From: Dyadobacter chenhuakuii
GTDB taxonomy: Bacteria > Bacteroidota > Bacteroidia > Cytophagales > Spirosomataceae
Assembly (NCBI RefSeq): GCF_023821985.2
Contig: NZ_CP099631.1
Span: 30,623 to 94,622, forward strand
Reading direction: 5' to 3'
DNA length: 64,000 nt
Program-made: the position numbers and the translations under genes
Shown: positions 1-9,033 of the stretch, piece by piece
Layout: each line of letters begins with the position of its first letter
Numbering within the stretch: position 1 is the first letter of the stretch
Notes under the pieces: model-generated
The model's input: only the letters and a program-made list of their open reading frames with translations
The model's database searches: none
What the model was told of the DNA's origin: nothing

Positions 1-12
1 TGATCCTGATAG

Positions 13-144
13 CTTTTAAATAACGTCCGCGCTCATAAATACAAAAGGGAGGACCCAGTTGCGAAACAAATAGTGTTGCAGCAATTCGCAGTAGTCGTTA
101 ATGAGAACAGTCCCAAGGATCCAGCACTGAAGTTTACTTTTTGA
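13..144 (+). other. open frame without start codon, possible 3' remnant
   Basis: An open frame runs from just after clustered stop codons at the window edge to a TGA at 142-144, ending a few bases before the next gene. It reads as plausible protein (…AVVVNENSPKDPALKFTF) but has no ATG. It may be the decayed tail of a gene or simply chance. I do not recognise it. Confidence 0.2.
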
Positions 145-148
145 TGTT

Positions 149-391
149 ATGTTCAACGCCGACGATTTTCAAGTTACAGTAGAAGGGCAAGTCCTGAATA
201 TATCGGTCAGAAACGCAAATGATAGGATATTGTTTATTGTGACATTTCCGGATAAACGGCCAGAGCTGGTTTTGACCAGGTTAGTGAACTTGAACGATAA
301 GAAAGTTTGGACATCGATTCCTGAGGGTCGGATGCCTGAAGCCCAGTTGATTGGTCCGGAAATTGTTAAACATTTTAAAAGCTTGAAGTGA
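149..391 (+). CDS. small conserved hypothetical protein upstream of SRAP gene
   Basis: An 80-residue protein with no signal peptide or membrane segment and a mixed beta-strand/loop character (alternating V/I/L with charged residues, then a short helical end). I do not recognise a family. Its stop codon lies one base before the ATG of the SRAP peptidase gene, so the two are almost certainly one transcript and probably translationally coupled. That arrangement suggests a partner or accessory role in the same DNA-damage context, but nothing in the sequence shows a biochemical function. The start is the first ATG in an AT-rich leader, as usual in Bacteroidota. Confidence 0.7.
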   Translation: MFNADDFQVTVEGQVLNISVRNANDRILFIVTFPDKRPELVLTRLVNLNDKKVWTSIPEGRMPEAQLIGPEIVKHFKSLK

Positions 392-392
392 T

Positions 393-1217
393 ATGTGTGT
401 TTACAACGGTCAGAGGGTAACCAAGGTTGAATTTATCGAGTTGAAGAAACTGGAAAAGGCTATTAAAGACATTGATGCTTTGAAAAGGCCGGTTGTAAAT
501 GCAATCGAGTGCGCCCCGCTTGCGGTGATTAAACCAACGCTTGATAAAACCAATTTTGACATCGTGACGATGGAATGGAGCTTTCTGCCAAGCAACGTAC
601 GTAATAGGGATCAAGCGAAAGAATTCCGAAAAAAATATGATACCGAAAATGCGAAAGGGGAGGAGCTGCTTTTGATCGGTGAAAACGGTAAGGAGAAAAT
701 GTTCCGCAAATCGGCCCTGGAGCGTAGATGCTTGATCATCTCGGACCGGTATTACGAGTGGCGGCATATTTACAGGAAAAATAAAAGGACTGGCGAAAAC
801 CTTAAAACCCCCGATAAGTTTCCCTACCAGATCATGGTTAAAGACCGGCCGTATTTTTACATTGCTGGTGTCTATAATAACTGGACAGATCAGGATAGCG
901 GGGAGAACGTGGATACAATTGCAATGGTTACCACGGCCGCAAACGAGCTTGCCGCCAAAGTCCACAATTCAAAGGAACGGATGCCAACGATACTTCCAGA
1001 CGATTTGGCATGGGAGTGGGCCATGGAAGATCTTACCGAGCAGCGTATTACAGAACTTGCTACCTACCAAATGCCACAGGAGCTGATGGTAGCAGAGACG
1101 ATCAATCAAAAATTTCAGCAAAGCCCAACAGAAATACCGTACTTGGTAACATATCCTGAAATTGAGGCCTTAGATAATCCAGGCTCGTTTAAGCCAGCCC
1201 AGATGTCTCTATTTTAA
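393..1217 (+). CDS. SOS response-associated peptidase (SRAP, HMCES/YedK family)
   Basis: This 274-residue protein has the SRAP layout. Cys2 directly follows the initiator Met and becomes the N-terminal catalytic cysteine. A YYEW motif (Y120-W123) carries the conserved Glu, and the HNSKERMP segment carries the conserved His (H191). Family members form a covalent thiazolidine link to abasic sites in single-stranded DNA, shielding them from cleavage and error-prone bypass. The start is fixed by the need for Cys at position 2. The usual MCGRF-type opening is here MCVYNG, and an insert of charged residues near 75-105 makes it longer than the E. coli protein. It lies about 1.8 kb from a translesion synthesis operon, consistent with a shared damage response. 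Confidence 0.93.
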   Translation: MCVYNGQRVTKVEFIELKKLEKAIKDIDALKRPVVNAIECAPLAVIKPTLDKTNFDIVTMEWSFLPSNVRNRDQAKEFRKKYDTENAKGEELLLIGENGKEKMFRKSALERRCLIISDRYYEWRHIYRKNKRTGENLKTPDKFPYQIMVKDRPYFYIAGVYNNWTDQDSGENVDTIAMVTTAANELAAKVHNSKERMPTILPDDLAWEWAMEDLTEQRITELATYQMPQELMVAETINQKFQQSPTEIPYLVTYPEIEALDNPGSFKPAQMSLF

Positions 1218-1286
1218 GCAATATTTGATACAATCATTTTTGAGTGGCCTTCCAATTGACGATGCAGATTTATTTAACTCCAAATT

Positions 1287-1465
1287 GAGTATCATACCTA
1301 ATTGGGCGGATCCAAACTTCTCTACCATCGAAGGATTTGGATCAGCGTTGGGATTCGACACCCTTGTATGTGGGGGAATTTGTAGTTGCTAGGGACCGGC
1401 AAAATAAAGATAAGATCTGGGCATTTATTGCTGAGTGTAAAGGGCGGGGCCCTTATTTTGAGTAA
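1287..1465 (+). pseudogene. possible short gene remnant
   Basis: Between the SRAP and 2H phosphoesterase genes an open frame of about 58 codons follows an in-frame TGA and ends at TAA 1463-1465. Its second half reads like real protein (LYVGEFVVARDRQNKD…IAECKGRGPYFE), but there is no ATG or GTG start. It may be the tail of a deleted gene. The rest of the 1218-1565 interval shows nothing else. Confidence 0.3.
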
Positions 1466-1565
1466 TGGAGAATGAAAAAAAAGATAGTTAGGATCGCTTC
1501 TTGCGGGGTTGAGTCTGGTAATTATTAAAACAGGTTGCTTCTAAAAAAACGGTTACTTTTGAGAT

Positions 1566-2105
1566 ATGAGGCGTAATCGTTTATTTATTGGTGTGGCAGT
1601 TGGCCTTGACACCGCAGAACAAATTCAACAGCACCTCCCTGATCTGGCTTTTCTCAGAAGGCAGGCACCGGGAAACTATCACATTACACTTTTATTTTTG
1701 GGTACTGTCAATGAATTGGCGGTAGTAGTGGACCGTTTCGAATCTATTAGCTTCGATTCATTTACCATTTCAATTGATAGTATTCAAGGGTTCTATCAAA
1801 ACGATAAGCTTCAAGGTGTATATCTTAACGTTGCTGACGACTTAGAGGCGCTAACAGACTTAAACAATCAAGTGAAAGCTTTATTTGCTGAATATAGCAG
1901 CCAGCAATACCCCACCTTTGTACCCCATATTACTTTGTGCCGCAACTTAAAGGGTGCAGAAATTAAACAGGCCGAAGCTATTATCGGCCACAAATTTTCA
2001 GAAGCTATTCGATTTGAAGCACTCAAAATTGTGCTGTATGATAGTTTCAATTTAGGATTCGCCTCGCAATACACTCATGTTGCTTCGGTAGGTGCCAACC
2101 CGTAA
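1566..2105 (+). CDS. thpR: 2'-5' RNA ligase-family 2H phosphoesterase (RNA 2',3'-cyclic phosphodiesterase)
   Basis: A 179-residue protein with the two HxTL tetrapeptides that define the 2H phosphoesterase fold: HITL at H39 and HITL at H121, each followed by a hydrophobic strand. Bacterial ThpR members hydrolyse RNA 2',3'-cyclic phosphate ends to 2'-phosphates and were first noted for reversible 2'-5' ligation of tRNA halves. Length matches the family, and it has no signal peptide, so it should be cytoplasmic. It stands alone between the SRAP gene and the convergent repressor gene, with about 50 bp separating the two 3' ends. The family is clear, but the in vivo substrate is not known from sequence. 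Confidence 0.88.
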   Translation: MRRNRLFIGVAVGLDTAEQIQQHLPDLAFLRRQAPGNYHITLLFLGTVNELAVVVDRFESISFDSFTISIDSIQGFYQNDKLQGVYLNVADDLEALTDLNNQVKALFAEYSSQQYPTFVPHITLCRNLKGAEIKQAEAIIGHKFSEAIRFEALKIVLYDSFNLGFASQYTHVASVGANP

Positions 2106-2155
2106 ATTGGGTTCTTAATTTTTCATATTCTGGATTTGATACTAGAATTACCACT

Positions 2156-2980
2156 TCATACAGATCCACCCACTTTTTCTTCCACAACTTTCATCCGCTC
2201 TAATATCTCATTGACCGTCTGGGCAATGTGGTGCATCTGGGAAACAGGCTCTGGCAGGTCCTTGGACTGATAGCTATGGTATTTCCATATTTCCAACACG
2301 TCACTGGCCACCACCTGGTAAGGCTCATACAATGGGTTGAGTGATTCTAAAAGCACTGTTTTATTGACCGGATCAACAGTGAGCCTTTTGAAGACAAAAT
2401 CCTGCTCCCCGCGCAGCATGGCAATGCATAGTGTGCCTGGCTTTAAAAGTGTCCAGTCTTCCACAAACTGACAAATCACATCAGATCCTTCGGGAAGTGG
2501 CAGCATGGAATCACCAATCGTTGGGAACATCCGGAAGGTGCCGCCAGCAGGAAGGTTAGGCATAGAAAACTTGGGAAGCTTGGCAATGAAGTCCGGGTCA
2601 GCATACCCATGACGATAACCTGCCTTCGCTTTGATGGGCACATACTCGACATTTTCTTTACTTGTCTGATCCGTTGAAATAGCCAGTACCCGCAAATTGC
2701 TACCGGTAATGTAGACATCACTTCCTGATTCCAGTTCTCGCAGCTTCAACTCTGAGAGTTTGGTAAGGTCAACGCGGAAAAGCGTGTCAATGCTGATATG
2801 AAAGAAATCTGAAAATTTCATCAGGTCAGCTGCGGTGGGGTTTTCTGTCCTTCCTGCTTCAAGGGAAGCCAGCTTAACACGGGTTAAACCAAGCTTTTGT
2901 GAAAAATCATCCTGGGTCAGCCGCTTGCGGTCGCGCAAAAAACGGATGTTGGTGTGGAAAAAAAATTTTGCGCTTGTCAT
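2156..2980 (-). CDS. XRE-type repressor with LexA-like S24 autoprotease domain
   Basis: This 274-residue protein has an N-terminal helix-turn-helix (about 8-68, with LTQDDFSQKLGL typical of XRE/Cro folds). A C-terminal S24 peptidase domain carries a candidate Ala120-Gly121 cleavage bond (KAKAGYRHG), nucleophile Ser158 (GDSM) and Lys198 (FVFKRL). A charged tail of 40 residues may be coiled coil. S24 repressors cut themselves when RecA filaments form, so this is the likely damage sensor for the divergent imuA-imuB-dnaE2 operon, whose start lies only 70 bp away. It is a CI/HdiR-like architecture, not classical winged-helix LexA. Autoregulation through the shared 70-bp gap is inferred. Confidence 0.9.
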   Translation of the reverse strand: MTSAKFFFHTNIRFLRDRKRLTQDDFSQKLGLTRVKLASLEAGRTENPTAADLMKFSDFFHISIDTLFRVDLTKLSELKLRELESGSDVYITGSNLRVLAISTDQTSKENVEYVPIKAKAGYRHGYADPDFIAKLPKFSMPNLPAGGTFRMFPTIGDSMLPLPEGSDVICQFVEDWTLLKPGTLCIAMLRGEQDFVFKRLTVDPVNKTVLLESLNPLYEPYQVVASDVLEIWKYHSYQSKDLPEPVSQMHHIAQTVNEILERMKVVEEKVGGSV

Positions 2981-3050
2981 GGCATAATGTTATTATTGAA
3001 ATCACAACTTTGTTATTAATAATATCAAAGCTAGAAATAAATGCTATGAT
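2981..3050. promoter_or_regulatory. divergent promoter/operator of the mutagenesis operon
   Basis: This 70-bp AT-rich gap separates the repressor from imuA. It contains an outer dyad CTTTG (3008-3012) and CAAAG (3026-3030) enclosing the perfect palindrome TTATTAATAA (3013-3022). TGTTATTA also occurs twice, at 2988-2995 and 3011-3018, 23 bp apart. These are candidate operators for the S24 repressor. Binding is inferred from position and symmetry only. Confidence 0.55.
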
Positions 3051-3788
3051 ATGGAAACTGCAACTGATAAAAATGAGCTGATTACCAGGCTGAGAGCCGA
3101 AATCCTTTCCTTGCAGGGCATACGTGTGGCTTCACACCATAAACAGATGGGGACAGGATTAGGACCAATCCAGGATGCCTTTCCCCAGGGGGCATTTCCA
3201 GTTGGGGCTATGCACGAATTTATCAGTACGGACCAGCGGCAATCCGCAGCAACCAGCGGTTTTATGGCCGCCCTTGCAGGTTTTATAATGAAGCAGGATG
3301 GTATCTGCCTTTGGGTCGGGATGCACAGGACTGTTTTCCCACCAGCTTTAAGCTTCTTTGGGGTAGCACCTGAAAGGGTTATATTTATTGACGTCAAAAA
3401 GGAGCGTGACCTGCTCTGGATGATTGAGGAAGGGCTTCGTTGCCAGGCGCTTTCAGCAGTAGTAGGGCAGGTACAAGAAATTGGGCTAACTGCATCCCGG
3501 CGGCTTCAACTTGCCTGCGAGCAGAGTAGGGTGACCGGCCTTTTGCATAGGATAAATCCACGTAGTATGAACCCGGTTGCCGCCGTCTGCCGGTGGCAGG
3601 TTACCCCGCTGCCGACAGAAGGGCAAAACGAGCTTCCAGGGGTAGGGCATCCCCGCTGGAATGTGCAGCTGCTAAAAATCCGCAACGGCCAGCCAGGCAG
3701 CTGGCAGGTAGAATGGCGAAATCAGAATTTAAAATCCATCATAACGCAGGATAGCCAGCATACGGGCGAGCTGCTTCAAGTAGGGTAG
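3051..3788 (+). CDS. imuA: ImuA-like RecA-fold protein of the translesion cassette
   Basis: A 245-residue protein of the Bacteroidota ImuA/SulA-like type, with a RecA-like core (MHEF at the start of the core, FIDVKKERDLLW in the middle, and the ASRRLQLACEQS helix). Walker motifs are not obvious, as expected for ImuA proteins, which are RecA relatives that lost ATPase features. In cassettes of this type ImuA works with ImuB and DnaE2 in a mutasome that bypasses lesions and causes damage-induced mutation. The gene opens the operon. Its stop is two bases before the imuB start, which indicates coupled translation. It starts directly after the probable operator, so it is expected to be damage-induced. 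Confidence 0.88.
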   Translation: METATDKNELITRLRAEILSLQGIRVASHHKQMGTGLGPIQDAFPQGAFPVGAMHEFISTDQRQSAATSGFMAALAGFIMKQDGICLWVGMHRTVFPPALSFFGVAPERVIFIDVKKERDLLWMIEEGLRCQALSAVVGQVQEIGLTASRRLQLACEQSRVTGLLHRINPRSMNPVAAVCRWQVTPLPTEGQNELPGVGHPRWNVQLLKIRNGQPGSWQVEWRNQNLKSIITQDSQHTGELLQVG

Positions 3789-3790
3789 GG

Positions 3791-5290
3791 ATGGCGCGCT
3801 TTGTATCCATATGGTTCCCTGATTTGACCACAGACCGGCTCGTGCTAAAACGGCCGGAGCTGGCAGGCACCCCTTTTGTTCTGGCTGCGCCCAGCCGCGG
3901 CCGGGTTGTTGTCAAAGCAGCCAGCCCACAGGCCAGGGGCTGCGGGATTGTGGAAGGCATGGTAGTGGCAGATGCGCGGGCTGTTTTGCCCTCGTTGGAG
4001 GTGATCGAAGACGATTCCGAGCTGGCAGGGAAACTTCTGGCTGCCCTTGCCAAATGGGCGCTACGCTACACGCCACTTGCAGGGGTTGACCTTGATGATG
4101 GATTGATCCTGGATGCAACCGGCTGCACGCATTTATGGGGTGGTGAGATGGCTTACCTCAAAGACATCGTCGCCCGCTTGAAAGGCAGTGGTTATGATGC
4201 GCGCGCAGCCATGGCAGATACGATCGCTGCTGCGTGGGCTGTTTGCCGGTACGGTAAATCCGAGCGTATCGTTGCACCTGGCGCGCAGCTTGATGCACTG
4301 CTGGCCTTGCCGCCCACGGCACTGCGTTTAGAGCAGATCACGCTCGAAAAGATGCATAAGCTTGGGTTTTATCAGATCAAGAGCTTTGTTTATATTGCCC
4401 CATCTGTGCTTAAAAGGCGTTTCGGGCAAGCACTTTTGGACAGGCTAGGGCAGGCGCTTGGCCATGTCCATGAAGCCTTCGAGCCGATCCAACCACCTGA
4501 GCCATTTACTGAGCGCTTGCCTTGCCTGGAACCGATCCGCACCGCACCAGGCATTGAGATTGCCATGCAAAAGCTGCTGGAAATGCTGTGCAGCCGGCTT
4601 GTCAAAGAAGGGCAGGGGGTTCGCAAAGCGGTACTGAAATGCTACCGGATTGACGGTGAAATGCGGCAAGTGGAGATTGGCACCAGCTTTGCCAGTTGCA
4701 GCGCCGGGCACTTGTTTAAACTCTTTGAGCTAAAAATCCCAACCATTGAGCCGGCATTGGGCATTGAGCTTTTTGTATTGGAGGCACCGATAGTAGAACC
4801 GCTTGGAGAGCAGCAAGACCAGCTCTTTAATATAGGTGCGGCAAACAAATGGGTGGAAATTGCAGAGCTCCTTGACCGCCTGGTTGCAAGGGCAGGCCCC
4901 GACATTAGCCATCGCTACCTGCCCGCCCAGCACTACTGGCCAGAGCGCTGCACCGTTGAAGCAGCCTCTTTAAAAGAGCAGCCGCAGACTACCTGGCGCA
5001 TTGACCGGCCCCGGCCCGTGCATTTGCTACCAGAACCCCAGAGGGTAGAAGTCTCAGCCCCCGTTCCGGATTACCCGCCCATGCTTTTCCGCTATCAGGG
5101 AGAAGTCCACAAGATAAAAAGGGCAGATGGTCCCGAGCGAATTGAACAAGAATGGTGGATCCAGCAGGGCCTGCACCGCGATTACTATACCGTCGAAGAT
5201 GAAGCAGGGGCCCGCTTCTGGATATTCAGGCTCGGCCACTACCAGGATGATAACAAACCTGAATGGTTTATACATGGATATTTCGCATAA
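3791..5290 (+). CDS. imuB: ImuB, Y-family polymerase-like mutasome scaffold
   Basis: A 499-residue Y-family polymerase homologue starting MARFVSIWFPDL, with palm and fingers in the first 230 residues, a little-finger-like region, and a C-terminal extension of about 130 residues. The segment LDDGLILDATGC stands where active Y-family enzymes carry their acidic catalytic pair. I do not see the canonical SIDE-type motif, consistent with ImuB acting as a scaffold that connects ImuA, DnaE2 and the sliding clamp and does not polymerise. It is second in the operon, 2 bp after imuA and about 20 bp before the preferred dnaE2 start. Length and order match other ImuA-ImuB-DnaE2 cassettes. Confidence 0.92.
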   Translation: MARFVSIWFPDLTTDRLVLKRPELAGTPFVLAAPSRGRVVVKAASPQARGCGIVEGMVVADARAVLPSLEVIEDDSELAGKLLAALAKWALRYTPLAGVDLDDGLILDATGCTHLWGGEMAYLKDIVARLKGSGYDARAAMADTIAAAWAVCRYGKSERIVAPGAQLDALLALPPTALRLEQITLEKMHKLGFYQIKSFVYIAPSVLKRRFGQALLDRLGQALGHVHEAFEPIQPPEPFTERLPCLEPIRTAPGIEIAMQKLLEMLCSRLVKEGQGVRKAVLKCYRIDGEMRQVEIGTSFASCSAGHLFKLFELKIPTIEPALGIELFVLEAPIVEPLGEQQDQLFNIGAANKWVEIAELLDRLVARAGPDISHRYLPAQHYWPERCTVEAASLKEQPQTTWRIDRPRPVHLLPEPQRVEVSAPVPDYPPMLFRYQGEVHKIKRADGPERIEQEWWIQQGLHRDYYTVEDEAGARFWIFRLGHYQDDNKPEWFIHGYFA

Positions 5291-5310
5291 GTCTTAAACA
5301 AATCCCAGGC

Positions 5311-8300
5311 ATGGCTTATACTGAATTACAGGTAACGACAAATTTCAGCTTTCTCAGGGGCGGCTCGCATCCCGAGGAACTGGTCGAATATGCATCTGCG
5401 ATTGGCTATAAGAAAATAGCCATCACCGACCGCAACACTTTGGCCGGGATCGTGCGCGCCCATGCTGCGGCGCGTGAGAAGGATATTCAGATCATCCCCG
5501 CAGCGCGGCTTGATTTGATTGATGGCCCAAGCCTTCTTGCATACCCAACAGATAAGCTGGCCTATGCCCGGCTGTCTGGACTTCTTTCAACGGGTAACCT
5601 GCGGACAGAGAAAGGCAAATGCGCACTTTACCGAAGAGATGTATACGCGCATAGCGAAGGGATCATATTCATAGCCGTTGCACCTGATGAGCTCAATGCA
5701 GATTTTGATTTTGAACCTGGCTTTGAAAGGGCGCTTAAAGACTACCGCGCTGCGCTAGGTGATCAGCTTTACATTTCGGCCTGCCGGGGTTACATGGGCA
5801 ACGATGCCAAAAAGCTTTACCGCCTTTCGCAAATTGCTGACCGACTTGGCATCCCGCTCGTGGCTACCAACGATGTGCACTATCACCATCCCGAGCGCCG
5901 GCAGTTACAGGATATTTTAACCTGTATCCGTGAAAAGTGTACGATCTATAATGCAGGCTTTTTGCTGCACCAAAATGCAGAGCGGTACCTGAAACCAGAG
6001 AAAGAGATGGTGCGCCTGTTCAGGGCATACCCAGATGCAATAAGACGCAGTCAGCAGATCGCCGATGCATGCCAGTTCACGCTTGACAGTTTGAAATACG
6101 TATATCCAGAAGAGATCACCAGTGAAGGCCGCACGCCGCAGGAAGAACTTACCTATCTGGCATGGAAAGGGGCCAGGGATTTTTATGGTGAGCAGCTGCC
6201 GGACAAGGTGGTAAATGCCATAAACCATGAAATGAAATTCATTGAAGAGATGGATTATGCAGCCTACTTTTTGACTGTATATGATATTGTGCGGTTTGCG
6301 CGTCAGAAAGGTATCTTATGCCAGGGGCGTGGCTCGGCGGCCAACTCGACCGTCTGTTTTTGCTTGGGAATTACGAGTGTGGATCCAACCAAGTTTGATC
6401 TGTTGTTTGAGCGCTTTATTTCATCGGCGCGAAACGAGCCGCCTGATATTGATGTGGACTTTGAGCATGAACGGCGCGAGGAAGTCATACAGTACATTTA
6501 TGAAAAGTATGGACGTGACCGTTCGGCAATTGTCGCCACGGTGACCCAGCAGCACCAGAAAGGGGCGATCCGTGATGTGGCCAAAGCCATGGGCATGTCT
6601 GTCGATGCCATTAACCGGCTCTCTGGCTCAATTTGGGAATTTACAGACGAATGGTTTGAAGGTAAGCGCATCACTGAGCAGGGCTTTAATGCCGATGACC
6701 CGCATTTGGTTAAAGTGCTGGATTTGACACGCCAGTTTATGGGCTTTCCCCGGCAGCTGGGCCAGCATACGGGCGGCTTTGTGATCACGCAGGGCAAGAT
6801 CACAGATCTTTGCCCGATCCTGAATGCCAGGATGCCGGGACGTACTAACATTGAATGGAACAAGGATGATATCGATACGCTTGGTTTTCTTAAAATTGAT
6901 GTTCTGGCACTAGGGATGTTGACCTGCATCCGGAAAGCGTTTGATTTGGCTAGCGAGCATTACGGTCTTTCCCTGACGCTTGCTAATGTGCCCCAGGATG
7001 ACCCGGTGGTCTATGATATGATCGGGCACGCGGACACTATTGGTGTGTTTCAGATTGAAAGCCGCGCGCAGCAATCCATGCTGCCGCGGATGAAACCCAA
7101 AGATTTCTATGATCTGGTTATTGAGGTCGCCATCGTAAGGCCCGGGCCCATTCAGGGGGATATGGTGCACCCGTATTTGCGACGCCGGAATGGAGAAGAA
7201 GCTGTCGAGTATCCATCCAAAGAGCTGGAAGCGATCCTGGGGCGAACGCTGGGCGTACCACTCTTTCAGGAGCAGGCCATGAAAATCGCCATTGTAGCCG
7301 CAGGCTTCACGCCGGCAGAAGCCGACAAGTTGCGCCGCAGCATGGCAACCTTTAAACTGAGCGGGATGGTTTCGCAATTTGAAAAGAAGCTGATCGATGG
7401 TATGACGTCGCGTGGCTACTCGGAAGATTATGCTAAAAGGATCTTCCGGCAGCTGGAAGGCTTTGGAAGCTACGGGTTTCCCGAAAGCCATGCGGCAAGT
7501 TTCGCCCTTTTGGTCTATGTGTCTTGCTGGCTCAAATGCTATTACCCAGATGTCTTTGCTGCTGCGCTGCTTAACAGTATGCCCATGGGTTTTTACCAGC
7601 CTGCCCAAATCATTATTGATGCCCGAAAGCATGGGGTTGTGGTAAAGCCCGTCGATGTGAATTTGTCTTATTGGGACAACATGCTGGAACCAGCCGAAGG
7701 GAAATATAAAGTGATCAGGCTGGGTTTCCGGCAGGTAAAAGGGATCAGGCAAGATGAAATGGAGCTGCTGGTTGCGGCAAGATCCGAGCCTTATGCATCC
7801 ATTCATTTGGTTCGTGATGCGGGCGTCTCCCAGGGTGCCATTGAAAAGCTTGCTGATGCCGATGCATTTGTCTCAATGGGTCTAGACCGCAGGCGGGCTA
7901 TGTGGGAAGCAACGGCGCTGGCTGACCGGCCGTTTGGCCTTTTTACCGGTCAGCAGTCGCAAAGCGCATTCGAGCAGCCAGTCGAGCTTCCAAAGCTTAC
8001 CCCGGCTGAACATGTCGTGCAGGATTATGCATCCACTTCCCTTTCGCTTAAAGCGCATCCGGTAAGCTTTGTGCGGCAGCAGCTTATAGCCAAACGCGTC
8101 GTTGCAACCCAGGGTCTTTCCAGCCGTAAAGCGGGAACGATTGTCCGTGTAGCAGGCCTGGTGCTGGTCAGGCAAAGGCCCGGGACAGCTGGTGGGGTTT
8201 GCTTCATTACCATCGAGGACGAGACCGGCGTAGCCAACCTGGTTGTCTTTCAACACCTTTTTGAAAAGTACCGCAAGGAAATCCTGCGCGCGCGGCTTTT

Positions 8301-8544
8301 GATGGTAGAAGGCAAGTTGCAGATTGAAGGTGAAGTTGTCCATGTGATCGTCCGTCACTGCTATGATGCATCCCCAATGCTTCGCGAGCTCAATGCTGCT
8401 AGCGGCGAAGATCCGGACGTGCAAACGCTTTCCCGTGCTGACGAAAAAGATGAATACGCGTCAGCGGCCGTGAACAAGAAAACGCAGGTAAGAATGAAAG
8501 ACGTCCAATTGGAAATCTTCCCATCAGGCCGCAATTTCAAATAA
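5311..8544 (+). CDS. dnaE2: error-prone DNA polymerase III alpha subunit DnaE2
   Basis: C-family polymerase of 1077 residues from the chosen start. An upstream in-frame ATG at 5263 lies inside imuB and would add an unlikely leader, while MAYTELQVTTNFSFLRGGSHP at 5311 begins the PHP domain exactly. Domains in order are PHP (about 1-270), the polymerase core with PDIDVDF (D379, D381) and LKIDVLALG (D530) as metal ligands, helix-hairpin-helix, and a C-terminal OB fold (near 945-1020, GTIVRVAGLVLVRQRPGT). Size is typical of DnaE2 and shorter than replicative DnaE. It does damage-tolerant synthesis with ImuA/ImuB, and is expected to be released from repression by the S24 regulator. Confidence 0.95.
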   Translation: MAYTELQVTTNFSFLRGGSHPEELVEYASAIGYKKIAITDRNTLAGIVRAHAAAREKDIQIIPAARLDLIDGPSLLAYPTDKLAYARLSGLLSTGNLRTEKGKCALYRRDVYAHSEGIIFIAVAPDELNADFDFEPGFERALKDYRAALGDQLYISACRGYMGNDAKKLYRLSQIADRLGIPLVATNDVHYHHPERRQLQDILTCIREKCTIYNAGFLLHQNAERYLKPEKEMVRLFRAYPDAIRRSQQIADACQFTLDSLKYVYPEEITSEGRTPQEELTYLAWKGARDFYGEQLPDKVVNAINHEMKFIEEMDYAAYFLTVYDIVRFARQKGILCQGRGSAANSTVCFCLGITSVDPTKFDLLFERFISSARNEPPDIDVDFEHERREEVIQYIYEKYGRDRSAIVATVTQQHQKGAIRDVAKAMGMSVDAINRLSGSIWEFTDEWFEGKRITEQGFNADDPHLVKVLDLTRQFMGFPRQLGQHTGGFVITQGKITDLCPILNARMPGRTNIEWNKDDIDTLGFLKIDVLALGMLTCIRKAFDLASEHYGLSLTLANVPQDDPVVYDMIGHADTIGVFQIESRAQQSMLPRMKPKDFYDLVIEVAIVRPGPIQGDMVHPYLRRRNGEEAVEYPSKELEAILGRTLGVPLFQEQAMKIAIVAAGFTPAEADKLRRSMATFKLSGMVSQFEKKLIDGMTSRGYSEDYAKRIFRQLEGFGSYGFPESHAASFALLVYVSCWLKCYYPDVFAAALLNSMPMGFYQPAQIIIDARKHGVVVKPVDVNLSYWDNMLEPAEGKYKVIRLGFRQVKGIRQDEMELLVAARSEPYASIHLVRDAGVSQGAIEKLADADAFVSMGLDRRRAMWEATALADRPFGLFTGQQSQSAFEQPVELPKLTPAEHVVQDYASTSLSLKAHPVSFVRQQLIAKRVVATQGLSSRKAGTIVRVAGLVLVRQRPGTAGGVCFITIEDETGVANLVVFQHLFEKYRKEILRARLLMVEGKLQIEGEVVHVIVRHCYDASPMLRELNAASGEDPDVQTLSRADEKDEYASAAVNKKTQVRMKDVQLEIFPSGRNFK

Positions 8545-8556
8545 ACAGCCAAGCAT

Positions 8557-9033
8557 ATGACTGCATCGTACAATCCATTTGTAGTCCTGGATATGCCTAC
8601 TCTAAAAGACGTGATGTATAGTGGTAAATATTTTATTGTTGTGCAGCGATTTAGGTGGCCAGGCTTGCCAGACGGCCAGGCTTTTATAGCGACGCCCTAC
8701 CAAGACCAGAAGGCCGCTCAAAAACATGCAGCCAAGCTAACGGCCCAGGAAGGGAAAATGCTGGATGTGCGGGCTGAGCGGGATAAATTCGCCAAGCTCT
8801 TTAATGATCCTAGATACGTCGTTTTTGTTAGCAAGTTTAAGGAAGGGGACTGGCAAGCCAGAGTAATCAAGCACTACCAAAAGAATATTCATTCTTTTCT
8901 AACTGCTAACATTGGTATTGTGTCAGATGAAAAGGCTAGCATTGAATTGACATTTGAAGACGGGCATCTAATGGCCCACATCATATCAAATGGGGAGCAG
9001 TATCAATGGGAGGCTTGCGAGGTGATTAAGTAA
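8557..9033 (+). CDS. conserved hypothetical protein at the end of the mutagenesis operon
   Basis: A 158-residue protein 12 bp after dnaE2, so probably the last gene of the operon. No family is recognised. Visible features are a FIVVQRFRWPGLPDGQAF segment near residues 25-45, a Lys/Ala-rich helix that follows, and a beta-rich C-terminal half. It has no signal peptide or membrane segment. A decayed relative of the same segment (VQRFSWPGLADGQ) is found at 15595-15675, showing that the family exists in more than one copy in this genome. An accessory role in damage tolerance is only guilt by association. Confidence 0.75.
   Translation: MTASYNPFVVLDMPTLKDVMYSGKYFIVVQRFRWPGLPDGQAFIATPYQDQKAAQKHAAKLTAQEGKMLDVRAERDKFAKLFNDPRYVVFVSKFKEGDWQARVIKHYQKNIHSFLTANIGIVSDEKASIELTFEDGHLMAHIISNGEQYQWEACEVIK

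Noticed and set aside
375..965. 196-codon minus-strand frame across the SRAP gene
   Set aside because: The plus-strand SRAP motifs are complete, and the opposite frame has no domain and low-quality composition.
6910..7806. 298-codon open frame on the minus strand within dnaE2
   Set aside because: It lies entirely opposite a certain polymerase gene and has no recognisable domain; a shadow of GC-biased third positions.
7882..8424. 180-codon minus-strand frame at the end of dnaE2
   Set aside because: Antisense to the OB-fold part of dnaE2; no motif.
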